The notes beneath the pieces were generated by a model. That model searched no databases. It was given only the letters and a program-made list of their open reading frames with translations, and was not told the origin of the DNA. A stretch of DNA of 64,000 nucleotides from Bacteroidota bacterium (lineage in GTDB: Bacteria; Bacteroidota; Bacteroidia; Chitinophagales; Chitinophagaceae). Position numbers and translations under genes: made by a program. Positions 17,560 through 27,047 of the stretch are shown here, in pieces (the first letter of the stretch is position 1; every line of letters begins with the position of its first letter). Location: the NCBI GenBank assembly GCA_947457075.1, contig CANGUG010000015.1:1-64000 (forward strand). Reading direction: 5' to 3'.

Positions 17560-18757
17560 CAAAGCCATTAATTACCAAGCTCCTAGTGCCGAGGGCTACT
17601 ACGGAGATTTTGGAGGTGCGTACATTCCAGAAATGTTATACAGCAATGTAGAGACATTAAAAACACAGTACTTACAAATTATGAAGGATGCCGATTTTCA
17701 AAAAGAATTTCATGCATTGTTAAAGGACTATGTTGGCAGACCTACTCCATTGTTTTATGCGGAAAGATTAAGTAAAGAAATAGGTACCAATATCTATTTG
17801 AAAAGAGAAGATCTTTGTCATACAGGTGCGCATAAAATTAACAACACTATTGGCCAAATCTTATTGGCGGATAAGCTAGGCAAGAAAAAAATTATTGCCG
17901 AAACCGGGGCGGGACAGCATGGGGTAGCTACTGCAACAGTTTGTGCATTAAAAGGATTAGAGTGTGTGGTGTATATGGGCGAAAAGGATATTGAACGTCA
18001 AGCACCCAATGTGGCAAGAATGAAAATGTTGGGCGCTAAAGTAGTGCCTGCAACCAGTGGGAGTAAAACATTAAAAGATGCTACCAATGAGGCTATTCGT
18101 GCTTGGATCAATGAGCCCAACGAAACGCATTATATTATTGGAAGTGTGGTAGGGCCACATCCTTACCCTGATATGGTCGCAAGATTTCAAAGTGTAATTA
18201 GTGATGAAATCCGTAAGCAATTAAAAGATAAAACAGGTACTGAGTTACCTACCCATGTTGTGGCATGTGTGGGTGGAGGATCCAATGCAGCAGGGGCTTT
18301 TTATCATTTCTTAAATGAGCAAACCGTTGAATTAGTGGCTGTTGAAGCAGCGGGTCGTGGGGTTTATTCGGGGATGAGTGCCGCTACTACTCAATTAGGC
18401 AAGCCAGGAATTTTACATGGCAGTAAAAGTATTTTAATGCAAACAGCCGACGGTCAAGTAGTAGAGCCACATAGTATTAGTGCTGGTTTGGATTATCCTG
18501 GAATTGGACCTTTACATGCATTTTTGTATGAGAGTAAGCGAGGAACCTTTACCAGTGCCACCGATGAGGAAGCGCTTCAATGGGCTTTTCATTTATCCGA
18601 AATCGAGGGCATTATTCCCGCCCTAGAAACTGCTCATGCTTTTGCAATACTGCCTAAAATGAATTTTAAACCAACAGATATCGTTGTAGTTTGTTTAAGT
18701 GGAAGAGGCGATAAGGATTTAGCAACGTATATGCAAGCAATGGATTTTAAAAAATAA
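17546..18757 (+). CDS. trpB: Tryptophan synthase beta chain
   Basis: TrpB (403 residues) is the PLP enzyme that joins indole with serine. [22 protein letters not shown] sequence contains the Schiff-base lysine (in HTGAHKINN), [12 protein letters not shown] binds substrate, and [15 protein letters not shown] is the phosphate-binding loop. [11 protein letters not shown] and CLSGRGDKD complete the TrpB1-type pattern. It starts inside the trpF coding end. TrpA follows after 61 bp, which include an inverted repeat. Confidence 0.98.
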   Translation: MHSFNKAINYQAPSAEGYYGDFGGAYIPEMLYSNVETLKTQYLQIMKDADFQKEFHALLKDYVGRPTPLFYAERLSKEIGTNIYLKREDLCHTGAHKINNTIGQILLADKLGKKKIIAETGAGQHGVATATVCALKGLECVVYMGEKDIERQAPNVARMKMLGAKVVPATSGSKTLKDATNEAIRAWINEPNETHYIIGSVVGPHPYPDMVARFQSVISDEIRKQLKDKTGTELPTHVVACVGGGSNAAGAFYHFLNEQTVELVAVEAAGRGVYSGMSAATTQLGKPGILHGSKSILMQTADGQVVEPHSISAGLDYPGIGPLHAFLYESKRGTFTSATDEEALQWAFHLSEIEGIIPALETAHAFAILPKMNFKPTDIVVVCLSGRGDKDLATYMQAMDFKK

Positions 18758-18768
18758 ATTATCTATAA

Positions 18769-18799
18769 AAATGAAAATAATTCATTGAAATTTTCATTT
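18769..18799. repeat. AT-rich inverted repeat between trpB and trpA
   Basis: AAATGAAAAT (18769-18778) is the exact reverse complement of ATTTTCATTT (18790-18799), separated by 11 nt. It would form a weak intercistronic hairpin in the trp mRNA. There is no T-run, so it is not a standard terminator. Confidence 0.5.
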
Positions 18800-18818
18800 A
18801 CAGTTTAAAGAAACAGTT

Positions 18819-19592
18819 ATGTCAAGGTTATCGGACTTATTTAAAAAACAAAATGAACGCATTCTTAATGTTTATTGTACTGCAGGGTTCCCTCAGTTAA
18901 ATAGTACTTTGCAAGTAATGGAAAGTTTGCAAGCCAGTGGTACGCATATTATTGAATTGGGTATGCCTTACAGCGATCCACTAGCGGACGGAGAAGTAAT
19001 CCAATCAAGTGGAAATATAGCAATAGCAAATGGAATGACTATTGATGTTTTGTTTGATCAATTGGCCAAGATGCGAGATCGTATTCATATCCCTGTGGTT
19101 TTAATGGGATATATGAATCCAATTATTCAGTATGGTTTCGAGTCATTTTGTAAAAAGGCCAAAGAAGTAGGGGTGGATGGGCTAATTTTACCTGATTTGC
19201 CTTTATTTGAATTCGAACATTTTTACGGTAAAATAATCAATGAATATGGATTAGATTTTATTTTTTTGGTGACACCGGAAACGCCCGAAGATAGGGTAAG
19301 AAAGTTGGATGCATTAAGCACTGGATTTTTATATGCAGTAAGTTCATCCGCAACTACCGGAAAAGACAAAGACTTTTCAAAAGTGGCATTGTATTTACAA
19401 AAACTGCATAATATGCAATTAAAGAATCCGGTATTGGTAGGCTTTGGCATTAAGGATAAGGATACTTTTAATGCAGTGTGTGCCTATTCCAATGGAGCCA
19501 TAATTGGGTCAGCCTATATTAATGCTTTGGCAAAGGGTGCTGATATACATGAAACCACGGATCAATTTTTGAAAGCAGTTTTGAATAAATGA
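18819..19592 (+). CDS. trpA: Tryptophan synthase alpha chain
   Basis: TrpA (257 residues) cleaves indole-3-glycerol phosphate and passes indole to TrpB. Catalytic Glu is in IIELGMPYSDPLADG and catalytic Asp in GVDGLILPDLP. FLVTPETPEDR, LYAVSSSATTGKD and VGFGIKD are the phosphate-binding strands. It is the last trp gene and is followed directly by hisH. Confidence 0.97.
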   Translation: MSRLSDLFKKQNERILNVYCTAGFPQLNSTLQVMESLQASGTHIIELGMPYSDPLADGEVIQSSGNIAIANGMTIDVLFDQLAKMRDRIHIPVVLMGYMNPIIQYGFESFCKKAKEVGVDGLILPDLPLFEFEHFYGKIINEYGLDFIFLVTPETPEDRVRKLDALSTGFLYAVSSSATTGKDKDFSKVALYLQKLHNMQLKNPVLVGFGIKDKDTFNAVCAYSNGAIIGSAYINALAKGADIHETTDQFLKAVLNK

Positions 19593-19633
19593 TTTTTAAT
19601 TTTTAAAACGGATAACGAAATAAATCGGCTTTA

Positions 19634-20236
19634 ATGAACACAGTTATTATACAATACAATGCAGGAAATATTCAATCAGTGCTTTATGCATTGGAGCGAT
19701 TAGGTGTGCAGGCAAAAGTAACCGATGATTTGGAAACGATACAATCTGCGGATAAAGTGATATTCCCGGGTGTAGGAGAGGCAAGTACTGCAATGCGCTA
19801 CTTGCAAGAAAGAGGACTTGATAAAGTAATTGCTAATTTAAACCAACCTGTTTTAGGTATTTGTTTGGGAATGCAGTTAATGTGTGCTTATTCTGAAGAA
19901 AATCAAACAAGTTGTTTAGGCATATTTGAGGAAAAAGTAAAATTATTTAAGCCAACAGAGGAGACGATTAAAGTGCCACAAATAGGCTGGAATACCATTG
20001 CTTCGCTTAAATCCGATTTGTTCAAAGGGGTAAATGAAAATAGCTATGCTTATTTTGTACATGGTTATTATGCAGCATTGGGTAATCATACCATTGGTAC
20101 TACCCATTATATACAACCCTATAGTTGTGCATTACACAAACAAAATTTTTATGGAGTTCAATTCCATCCAGAAAAATCGGCCAAAGTGGGGGAGCAGATT
20201 ATTCAAAACTTTTTAAACTTATCAATTAGAAAATAA
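19634..20236 (+). CDS. hisH: Imidazole glycerol phosphate synthase, glutaminase subunit
   Basis: HisH (200 residues) supplies ammonia to HisF. The catalytic Cys is in LGICLGMQLM, and the His-Glu pair is in GVQFHPEKSAKVG. DKVIFPGVGEASTAM and YFVHGYYA are typical. It begins 41 bp after trpA without its own leader peptide or terminator. A poor promoter match (TTTTTG at 19566-19571, TAATTTTT at 19597-19604) is the only local start signal seen. Confidence 0.96.
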   Translation: MNTVIIQYNAGNIQSVLYALERLGVQAKVTDDLETIQSADKVIFPGVGEASTAMRYLQERGLDKVIANLNQPVLGICLGMQLMCAYSEENQTSCLGIFEEKVKLFKPTEETIKVPQIGWNTIASLKSDLFKGVNENSYAYFVHGYYAALGNHTIGTTHYIQPYSCALHKQNFYGVQFHPEKSAKVGEQIIQNFLNLSIRK

Positions 20237-20274
20237 ATACTTGATTCATTTTGAGTAAGACCAATTATCATTTT

Positions 20275-21000
20275 ATGCAAATAATTCCAGCAATTGATTT
20301 AATCGAAGGAAAATGTGTTCGTTTAACCGAGGGCGATTACGCACAAAAGAAAATATACAACGAAGACCCATTGGAAGTGGCGAAGGCATTTGAGGGCATT
20401 GGCCTAATGCGTTTGCATTTGGTGGACTTGGATGGGGCCAAGGCGGGGGAAGTGGTGAACTGGAAAGTGTTAGAAAAAATCGCCAACAATACAAATTTGA
20501 AAATTGATTTTGGAGGGGGTATTAAAAATGAAGCTACTTTAAAAACGGTACTAAATACGGGAGCGACTTATGCCACTATTGGAAGTTTGGCGGTACAAAA
20601 TAGAAATTTATTTGAAAACTGGATTCAACAATTTGGACCAGCACAATTTATGTTAGGTGCAGATGTATTTGATGAAAAAATTGCTATTGGCGGCTGGTTA
20701 GAAAAAACCGAGATCAATGTGTATACCTTTATGCAATCTTATTTAGATAAGGGTATAACACAAATTTTTTGTACCGATATTCAAAAGGATGGGAAATTGC
20801 AAGGGCCTTCGATTGACTTATACAAAAACATCCTTGCTCAATTCCCAACCCTTTATTTTATTGCTAGTGGCGGAGTCAGTAAATTACAAGATTTGACAAA
20901 CCTGCGCACTATTGGCTGCTCGGCAGCCATTGTGGGGAAGGCTATTTATGAAAACAAAATCACTTTAGCGGAGTTAAGTAAATTTAATGAGCAGTATTAA
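20275..21000 (+). CDS. hisA: ProFAR isomerase (phosphoribosylformimino-AICAR-P isomerase)
   Basis: HisA (241 residues from the ATG at 20275) performs an Amadori rearrangement in a TIM barrel. The protein opens MQIIPAIDLIEGKCVRL with the catalytic Asp. FGGGIKNEA, TIGSLAVQN, FCTDIQKDGKLQGP with the second Asp, and IASGGVS follow. An in-frame TTG at 20251 would add eight residues that are not part of the family, so the ATG is chosen. Confidence 0.96.
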   Translation: MQIIPAIDLIEGKCVRLTEGDYAQKKIYNEDPLEVAKAFEGIGLMRLHLVDLDGAKAGEVVNWKVLEKIANNTNLKIDFGGGIKNEATLKTVLNTGATYATIGSLAVQNRNLFENWIQQFGPAQFMLGADVFDEKIAIGGWLEKTEINVYTFMQSYLDKGITQIFCTDIQKDGKLQGPSIDLYKNILAQFPTLYFIASGGVSKLQDLTNLRTIGCSAAIVGKAIYENKITLAELSKFNEQY

Positions 21001-21026
21001 ATCCATAAGCATACAATAAACCTATT

Positions 21027-21785
21027 ATGTTAACTAAAAGAATCATTCCCTGCTTAGATATCAAAGATGGCCGGACCGTTAAAGGGGTTAACTTTGAGCA
21101 TATACGTGATGCTGGGGATCCTATAGCATTGGGGGCTTTTTATGCAGCACAAGGGGCGGATGAATTGGTATTTTTAGACATTACTGCAACGGTAGAGAAA
21201 AGGAAAACATTAAGTGAATTGGTCAATAAAATTGCGCATAAAATTAATATTCCTTTTACGGTAGGCGGTGGCATTAAAACAGAAGAAGATGTGCATGTAC
21301 TTTTACAAAATGGGGCAGATAAAATTTCTATTAATACAGCTGCATTTTTAGACCCCACCCTTATAAAAAGATTCGCCAATAAATTTGGAAGCCAATGTGT
21401 AGTCTTGGCTATTGATGCTAAATGTGAAGCAGATAATAATTGGTATGTTTATTTAAATGGGGGAAGGACAAAAACTGACAAATTGGTAAAAGATTGGGCA
21501 AGGGAAGCAGTGGATTTAGGAGTAGGAGAAATCCTTTTAACTTCAATGAATCATGATGGAACTAAAAAAGGATTCGCAATAGAAATCACTGCTGATTTAA
21601 GTGAAATTTTGCCAGTTCCAATTATTGCTTCTGGGGGTGGGGGTCATCAACAGCATTTTTATGATGTTTTTACAAAAGGCAAGGCCGATGCTGCATTAGC
21701 AGCTAGTATTTTTCATTACAAAGAAGTGGCTATTCCAGATTTAAAACATTTTTTGCATGAACAGGGTATTGTTATTCGATTGTAA
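21027..21785 (+). CDS. hisF: Imidazole glycerol phosphate synthase, cyclase subunit
   Basis: HisF (252 residues) forms imidazole glycerol phosphate and AICAR using ammonia from His[17 protein letters not shown] includes the first catalytic Asp. [34 protein letters not shown] with the second Asp, [13 protein letters not shown] and [12 protein letters not shown] complete the barrel. It sits in normal order after hisA. Confidence 0.97.
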   Translation: MLTKRIIPCLDIKDGRTVKGVNFEHIRDAGDPIALGAFYAAQGADELVFLDITATVEKRKTLSELVNKIAHKINIPFTVGGGIKTEEDVHVLLQNGADKISINTAAFLDPTLIKRFANKFGSQCVVLAIDAKCEADNNWYVYLNGGRTKTDKLVKDWAREAVDLGVGEILLTSMNHDGTKKGFAIEITADLSEILPVPIIASGGGGHQQHFYDVFTKGKADAALAASIFHYKEVAIPDLKHFLHEQGIVIRL

Positions 21786-21856
21786 ATAAAATAGTATTTA
21801 ACAACGATAAACCATTTAATTTATTTTCAATTTCTCTTACTATAATCTTTTAAATT

Positions 21857-22462
21857 ATGACAATCAATTTTTCAAAATATCCAGATGGACTTGTGCCTGC
21901 CATTGTGCAGGATGCAAATACAAAATCAGTACTGATGTTAGGTTATATGAATCAAGCAGCAGTAGATGTAACATTAATACAAAAGAAAGTTACTTTTTAT
22001 AGTAGATCAAAATCCAGGTTATGGACAAAAGGGGAAGAAAGTGGTAATTTTTTAAATTTTGTTTCTATGCGTGTGGATTGTGATCAGGACAGTTTATTAA
22101 TACAAGCTATTCCAGTAGGCCCCGTATGTCATACCGGAGCCGATACCTGCTGGGGAACTGAAAATACAATTTCGTCCAATCCTTTTTTAGCCACTTTGGA
22201 AGAAGTGATTGCACAAAGAAAAACTGCCGCTGCCGACACATCCTATGTAGCTAGTTTATTTGCCAAAGGAATTAACAAAATCGCACAAAAGGTAGGGGAG
22301 GAATCGGTTGAACTAGTTATTGAGGCTAAGGATAATAATGAAAAATTATTCCTTGATGAGGCTGCAGATCTCCTGTTTCACTATCTTATATTATTGCAGG
22401 CCAAGGGGTATAGGTTAAATGAGGTGGTAAGCATATTGGAAAAAAGGCATAAGCTGGTCTAG
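21857..22462 (+). CDS. hisI: Bifunctional phosphoribosyl-AMP cyclohydrolase / phosphoribosyl-ATP pyrophosphatase
   Basis: This 201-residue HisIE fusion performs steps 2 and 3. The N-terminal cyclohydrolase (about 1-110) has VLMLGYMNQAAVD, FYSRSKSRLWTKGEESGN, VDCDQDSLL and CHTGADTCW, the Zn and Mg ligands. The C-terminal pyrophosphatase (about 115-201) is a MazG-like helical domain with KVGEESVELVIEAKDN and DEAADLLFHYLILL. It is the last gene of the his/trp supercluster. Confidence 0.97.
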   Translation: MTINFSKYPDGLVPAIVQDANTKSVLMLGYMNQAAVDVTLIQKKVTFYSRSKSRLWTKGEESGNFLNFVSMRVDCDQDSLLIQAIPVGPVCHTGADTCWGTENTISSNPFLATLEEVIAQRKTAAADTSYVASLFAKGINKIAQKVGEESVELVIEAKDNNEKLFLDEAADLLFHYLILLQAKGYRLNEVVSILEKRHKLV

Positions 22463-22554
22463 CATGATTTTAACTTAATGGAGTGGATTTTAATGATTAT
22501 ATTTGACAAGCGTTATTTAAATCAGAACCTAAGCAAATTTTAAAATATTGATGT

Positions 22555-23649
22555 ATGAAAAAAAGTAGTTTATTTTTATTGACTTTATTTTTTGTAGCAC
22601 ACCTAAGTGCACAAGCTGCAACAAATACCGGTGAAACTAAAAACTTAACCATTCAGGGGGACATTAAAAATGTACAAGACAACTCTACCGTTATATTAAT
22701 TGACGCTGTTGGTAATAAAGTTTTAGATTCTGCTAAAATAGTGAATGGGAAATTCTCTATTAGCAAGAAGCTGGATTTTACTAGTTTTTATGGTTTAGTT
22801 TTTGTTTCAAGTAATAAAAGTGTAGGATTATTTGTTGGGAATGATGATGTTGAAATAAAAGGAGATATCAATAATGCGGAAGCTTTTGATATTAAAGGGG
22901 CTTCCACTCAAGAATTATATATAAGTTTCGTTAGAACCTTATTGCCTAGAGTTCAAAAATTACAAGTATTAAAATCTTCAATTGAATCTACTAAGGAAGT
23001 GAAGATAAAAGATTCAATTTTGGCTTTAATCAAATTAGGAGAAACTGACTTTGAGAATACGGCTGTTGAGCTTATTAAAGCCAATAAACAATCGCCAGTA
23101 GCAGCTTATTTTTTATTACAATTAAATGGATTCCCATATATTTCAACGCATTTTAATGAGCTTTATACACTATTGGACGAAAACGTTAAAAAAGGACCGA
23201 TAGCAGATGCAATTGTTAAATTGCAACTTGGTAAAGTGGGCTCTGTATTACCTGATTTTACTCAAAACGACGCAAGCGGTAAACCTATTAGCTTAAGCTC
23301 ATTTAAAGGAAAATATGTACTGGTTGATTTTTGGGCAAGTTGGTGTGGACCATGTCGCGCTGAAAATCCAAATGTAGTTAAAGCCTTTAATGCTTATAAA
23401 GGGAAAGGGTTTACTGTATTAGGTGTTTCATTGGATGATAACAAAAACAAATGGCTAGATGCTATTAAAAAAGATGGCTTAGCATGGACTCAAGTAAGCG
23501 ATTTAAAAGGTTGGTATAATGTAGTTGCTGTGCAATTTGGTATCCAAAGTATACCTGCTAATTATTTAATTGATCCTAATGGTGTGATTATTGGCAAGGA
23601 TTTAAGAGGGGCCGACTTAGAAGCAGCGCTTGCTGCAAAACTAAAGTAG
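22555..23649 (+). CDS. TlpA-like thiol-disulfide oxidoreductase with DUF4369 domain
   Basis: This 364-residue exported protein has a signal peptide (about 1-22, HLSAQAA), an N-terminal DUF4369-type beta domain (about 28-120), a helical middle, and a C-terminal AhpC/TlpA thioredoxin domain (about 225-364). The redox motif is WASWCGPCR, and the cis-proline is in FGIQSIPANYLID. Such proteins reduce or isomerise disulfides in the periplasm. A TATATTTG box at 22498-22505 may be its promoter; a strong two-way terminator follows. Confidence 0.9.
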   Translation: MKKSSLFLLTLFFVAHLSAQAATNTGETKNLTIQGDIKNVQDNSTVILIDAVGNKVLDSAKIVNGKFSISKKLDFTSFYGLVFVSSNKSVGLFVGNDDVEIKGDINNAEAFDIKGASTQELYISFVRTLLPRVQKLQVLKSSIESTKEVKIKDSILALIKLGETDFENTAVELIKANKQSPVAAYFLLQLNGFPYISTHFNELYTLLDENVKKGPIADAIVKLQLGKVGSVLPDFTQNDASGKPISLSSFKGKYVLVDFWASWCGPCRAENPNVVKAFNAYKGKGFTVLGVSLDDNKNKWLDAIKKDGLAWTQVSDLKGWYNVVAVQFGIQSIPANYLIDPNGVIIGKDLRGADLEAALAAKLK

Positions 23650-23669
23650 TAATAAACTTATTTACCTAT

Positions 23670-23701
23670 AAAAAAGCCCTAAATTATTTTAGGGCTTTTT
23701 T
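23670..23701. terminator. Bidirectional terminator between convergent genes
   Basis: A 14-bp perfect stem, arms 23670-23683 and 23688-23701 (AAAAAAGCCCTAAA and complement), has loop TTAT. The A-run and T-run allow termination in both directions. The stop codon of the minus-strand gene (23684-23686) lies in the loop. Confidence 0.92.
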
Positions 23702-24034
23702 GTATTCGGTCTCGTCAAAGCCGAGGACGCATATTTTCCCATTTTCCTCGATTAATGGGCGACGTATGATAGAGGTTTTTTCTACCATTAAAGCAATTGC
23801 TGCTTTTTGGTTGGTAATGGATTCCTGTATTTCTTTGGGTAATTGTCTCCAAGTGGCCCCTTTCTTATTCATTAAAGTCTCCCATCCCATTTGTTTTGCC
23901 CAGGTGGTAAGTTGACTGCTAGTGATTCCTTTTTTCTTATAATCATGAAATTCATAAGCAATTTTATTGGCTTTTAACCAATCTAATGCTTTTTTAACTG
24001 TGTTGCAATTGGGGATCGCATATACTATTTTCAT
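23684..24034 (-). CDS. ArsC/Spx-family thioredoxin-fold protein (YffB-like)
   Basis: This 116-residue protein belongs to the arsenate reductase-like ArsC/Spx/YffB superfamily. It begins MKIVYAIPNCNTVKKALDWL, with one active-site Cys10 and no second Cys at the CxxC position. YEFHDYKKKGIT and IIRRPLIEENGKICVLGFDE are the other family segments. Without the C-terminal resolving cysteines, true arsenate reductase activity is doubtful, and the function of this branch is not established. Confidence 0.85.
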   Translation of the reverse strand: MKIVYAIPNCNTVKKALDWLKANKIAYEFHDYKKKGITSSQLTTWAKQMGWETLMNKKGATWRQLPKEIQESITNQKAAIALMVEKTSIIRRPLIEENGKICVLGFDETEYKKALK

Positions 24035-24135
24035 GGATAGATGGATAATGGTGAATGATTAAGGCCGCTTAAACCGATTTGATTGATTTTAGTTTTGCTC
24101 ACTTTTTTCTTTAATCTACATTTCTATACTTTTTT

Positions 24136-24675
24136 CTACTTTAGGTATTTTTTACCAAGCCAACTTTCTTCAATAGGTTGCATCCATTGCTGCTCCATGG
24201 CTGCTTTATTGGATACTAAATTATTAAAATATAAACTGTCTTTTTGTAACAATCCATTTTCTAGTGCATAAGCGACCTGGGCCATTGGTATGGTTTGCAC
24301 TTTATCTTTTACCCAAAAGGCCAATAATTCTCTATTGAACATTTGAACCCCCGTTATTTTTTCAATGTCTTTGATTACATGTACTGAACTATCTGTACTA
24401 CAGCCACCAACAGTTGTGTAGGACTCATCCGCCATTAAAATGATAAATTGACCGTATAAAACGGTAGCAAACCCCTTTACTGGTGCGCCATGGCTTTTCC
24501 AACTTTCAATAAATTGTTCAAGTAGTTCTTCAATCTTAAAAAGCTCCCCCATGTTAAAACAGCGATTGGATTGATAAATCCATAACTTGGATTGAGGGTG
24601 AAAATTAGCGGGTAATATTGTAGCTAAGTCAACAGTCATTGTTTTGTATTTATTCTTTGTGTATGCAAATTTCAT
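24136..24675 (-). CDS. Conserved Bacteroidota protein of unknown function
   Basis: This 179-residue soluble protein has no membrane segment or signal peptide. The core KLWIYQSNRCFN, FIILMADESYTTVGGCSTDSSVHVIKDIE and LYFNNLVSNKAAMEQQW matches, from memory, a conserved Bacteroidota family often mislabelled 'ABC transporter ATPase'. No Walker motifs are visible, so that label is not supported. The true start may be Met13 (24639), because residues 1-12 look unlike the family. Confidence 0.7.
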   Translation of the reverse strand: MKFAYTKNKYKTMTVDLATILPANFHPQSKLWIYQSNRCFNMGELFKIEELLEQFIESWKSHGAPVKGFATVLYGQFIILMADESYTTVGGCSTDSSVHVIKDIEKITGVQMFNRELLAFWVKDKVQTIPMAQVAYALENGLLQKDSLYFNNLVSNKAAMEQQWMQPIEESWLGKKYLK

Positions 24676-24778
24676 TCAACACCATAATGTAAATGCTTTT
24701 TATTTATTGCGCTTTACTGGTGTTTGCTTAAGTGGGTACATTTAAATTTTTAAATGAATAAAAATGAGGCTTTTAAAA

Positions 24779-25564
24779 TTATTGAATGGCCTTGGCTACA
24801 ATTTCAGCGATGTCTAAAACTTCGGTATTGAGTTCCTCAGTTCTATTTTTAATTCCATCTGTCATCATTGTGTTGCAAAAAGGACAAGCGCTGGCTACCA
24901 ATTCGGCTTTTGTTTCGATGGCTTCGTCGGCACGTTCCATATTAATGCGTTTGTCTCCTTTTTCTTCCTCTTTAAACATTTGCGCGCCACCCGCACCACA
25001 ACAAAGTCCTTTGGATTTACATCTTTTCATTTCACGCAATTCCATATCCAAACTTTCCAATACTTTGCGCGGCGCTTCGTAAATATCATTGGCCCGCCCT
25101 AAATAACAACTGTCATGGTAGGTAATGGACTTTCCTTTCCATTCATTACTATCAGTGAATTTAATTTTTCCTTGTTCAATGAGTTCTTGTAAAAAAGTGG
25201 TGTGGTGAATTACATCATAAACACCTCCTAGTTCAGGATATTCATTTTTTAAGGTATTAAAACAGTGCGGGCAGGTAGTAACAATTTTTTTTATCTCATA
25301 GCCATTTAATACTTGTATGTTTTGGTAAGCCATCATTTGAAACATAAATTCATTGCCAGCCCTTCTTGCAGGATCGCCAGTACAAGCTTCTTCTTTTCCT
25401 AAAATTGCATATTGAATACCTGCTTTATCTAGTATTGTGGCAAATGCCTTTGTGATTTTTTGTGCTCTTTGATCAAAACTACCAGCACATCCCACCCAAA
25501 ATAAAACTTCAGGTTTTTCACCCCTTGCCAAAAAATCGGCCATCGTATTTACTTTCATACCCAT
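24779..25564 (-). CDS. CCG-domain (Fe-S)-binding reductase subunit (HdrB/LutA-like)
   Basis: This 261-residue protein has two cysteine-rich CCG domains as in heterodisulfide reductase subunit B, GlpC and LutA: TTCPHCFNTLKNEYPE with HDSCYLGR, and CKSKGLCCGAGGAQMF with ACPFCNTMM. Such domains bind Fe-S clusters and pass electrons to a thiol or quinone. It lies 33 bp downstream of a membrane Fe-S protein, so the two are predicted to form one electron-transfer complex. The electron donor cannot be read from the window. Confidence 0.88.
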   Translation of the reverse strand: MGMKVNTMADFLARGEKPEVLFWVGCAGSFDQRAQKITKAFATILDKAGIQYAILGKEEACTGDPARRAGNEFMFQMMAYQNIQVLNGYEIKKIVTTCPHCFNTLKNEYPELGGVYDVIHHTTFLQELIEQGKIKFTDSNEWKGKSITYHDSCYLGRANDIYEAPRKVLESLDMELREMKRCKSKGLCCGAGGAQMFKEEEKGDKRINMERADEAIETKAELVASACPFCNTMMTDGIKNRTEELNTEVLDIAEIVAKAIQ

Positions 25565-25597
25565 TTATTTTATTGCTTCAATTTATTATTTAGTTGC

Positions 25598-26872
25598 TCA
25601 ATCTTGTTTTGTCCATGCATCTCTATCATCGGGAGAAAACTTCCATGGAGCAAAGTTGTTTTCGATATTGCTGAACATTCCATTCCATTCTGCAGGGGCG
25701 TTACTTTCTTCCATCACCAAGGACCTTCTTAATTCAATTATAATATCTAAAGGAGAAATACTTACAGGGCATTCTTCCACACATGCATTACATGTAGTGC
25801 ATGCTCTTAATTCTTCAACGGAAATATAATCATGCAGTAATGATTTTTCATCTGCTATAAATTCAGCATTTTTATCAATGTTTTTTCCTACTTCTTCCAA
25901 ACGATCCCTGGTAGCCATCATAATTTTTCTTGGACTAAGCAATTTACCTGTGCTATTGGCAGGACATGCTGTGCTACATCTACCACACTCAGTGCAGCTA
26001 TAGGCATCCATCAAATTTTTCCAACTCAAATCCATTACATCTCTCGCTCCAAATTTTTCAGGCGCAGCAGCAGTGGTTGGGGCCAATTCGGGTTGCATGG
26101 CATACAATACCTCGTTTTGAATGGACACCATATTGTGCATTTTGCCCTTAGCTTCCAGGGGGGCATAATAGGCATTGGGAAAGGCAAGTACAATATGCAA
26201 ATGCTTGGAATAAGGGAGGTAATTCATGAATGCATAAATTCCAAGTATATGTATCCACCAAGCAGTATGTTCAATAATTGATAATGTCGAGGAGGATGTA
26301 TTGCTAAAAATGGGCTTTAAATAGGAGGATAAAATATAATTTTCATTGACATCTGCGGCATTCATGGTTAAAAAGCAACCCATCAGCACTATTTCGATAA
26401 TCAAAATAAGGTTGGCGTCTGTTTTAGGCCATCCATTTAAGTCTTTATCGATAAATCTTTTTAAACGAATAATATTTCTACGAACTAGAAAAACGACACA
26501 AGCAATAAGTACTAATGCAGCTAAAATTTCAAAACTATTAATTAAAAAGTCATAAAACGAACCTAAATAGGGTTTAAAAATGCGGTGCGTCCCTGCAATA
26601 CCATCCACTATTATTTCAAGCAATTCAATATTGATGATCACAAATCCAACATATACAAACAAATGCAGTATTGCAACCAAAGGATTTCGGAACATCTTTT
26701 TTTGACCGAATGCCAGTATGAGTACATTTTTCCACCTTTCTGCAGGCGCATCATTCATTACTAATGATTTACCTAAAAGAATATTCCTCCTAATATTCAT
26801 TAGCTTTTTTCCAAAAAAGAATAAAGCCACGCCAGTGATAAGGCTAAATGCAAGTTGCGCAATCAATGCCAT
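25598..26872 (-). CDS. Membrane-bound 4Fe-4S dicluster oxidoreductase subunit
   Basis: This 424-residue protein combines an N-terminal membrane part with about five or six helices (residues 1-240, HdrE/NarI-like cytochrome-type) and a cytosolic part with two 4Fe-4S motifs, CTECGRCSTACPANSTG and CTTCNACVEECPVSISP. It is the upstream partner of the CCG-domain protein. In Bacteroidota such pairs are thought to carry electrons into the quinone pool, possibly from electron-transfer flavoprotein; that link is inference. Confidence 0.87.
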   Translation of the reverse strand: MALIAQLAFSLITGVALFFFGKKLMNIRRNILLGKSLVMNDAPAERWKNVLILAFGQKKMFRNPLVAILHLFVYVGFVIINIELLEIIVDGIAGTHRIFKPYLGSFYDFLINSFEILAALVLIACVVFLVRRNIIRLKRFIDKDLNGWPKTDANLILIIEIVLMGCFLTMNAADVNENYILSSYLKPIFSNTSSSTLSIIEHTAWWIHILGIYAFMNYLPYSKHLHIVLAFPNAYYAPLEAKGKMHNMVSIQNEVLYAMQPELAPTTAAAPEKFGARDVMDLSWKNLMDAYSCTECGRCSTACPANSTGKLLSPRKIMMATRDRLEEVGKNIDKNAEFIADEKSLLHDYISVEELRACTTCNACVEECPVSISPLDIIIELRRSLVMEESNAPAEWNGMFSNIENNFAPWKFSPDDRDAWTKQD

Positions 26873-27047
26873 ATTTGTTATTTATAGATCAAGAATTAGT
26901 TACTACAAAATTAACCCATTTAGGGGTTGTTTGTATTTTATTTACCCTTTAAATAATGCACATCAAAACTATTGCCTTTTTTAGGATATAATTCAAGGGG
27001 AATTATTTAATTTGCCACTATTCTTAACTAGTTTAAAAAGTGTTGAA

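Noticed and set aside
22498..22505. TATATTTG as a firm promoter of the TlpA-like gene
   Set aside because: No TTTG/TTG element was found at the correct distance upstream, so it is mentioned only as a possibility.
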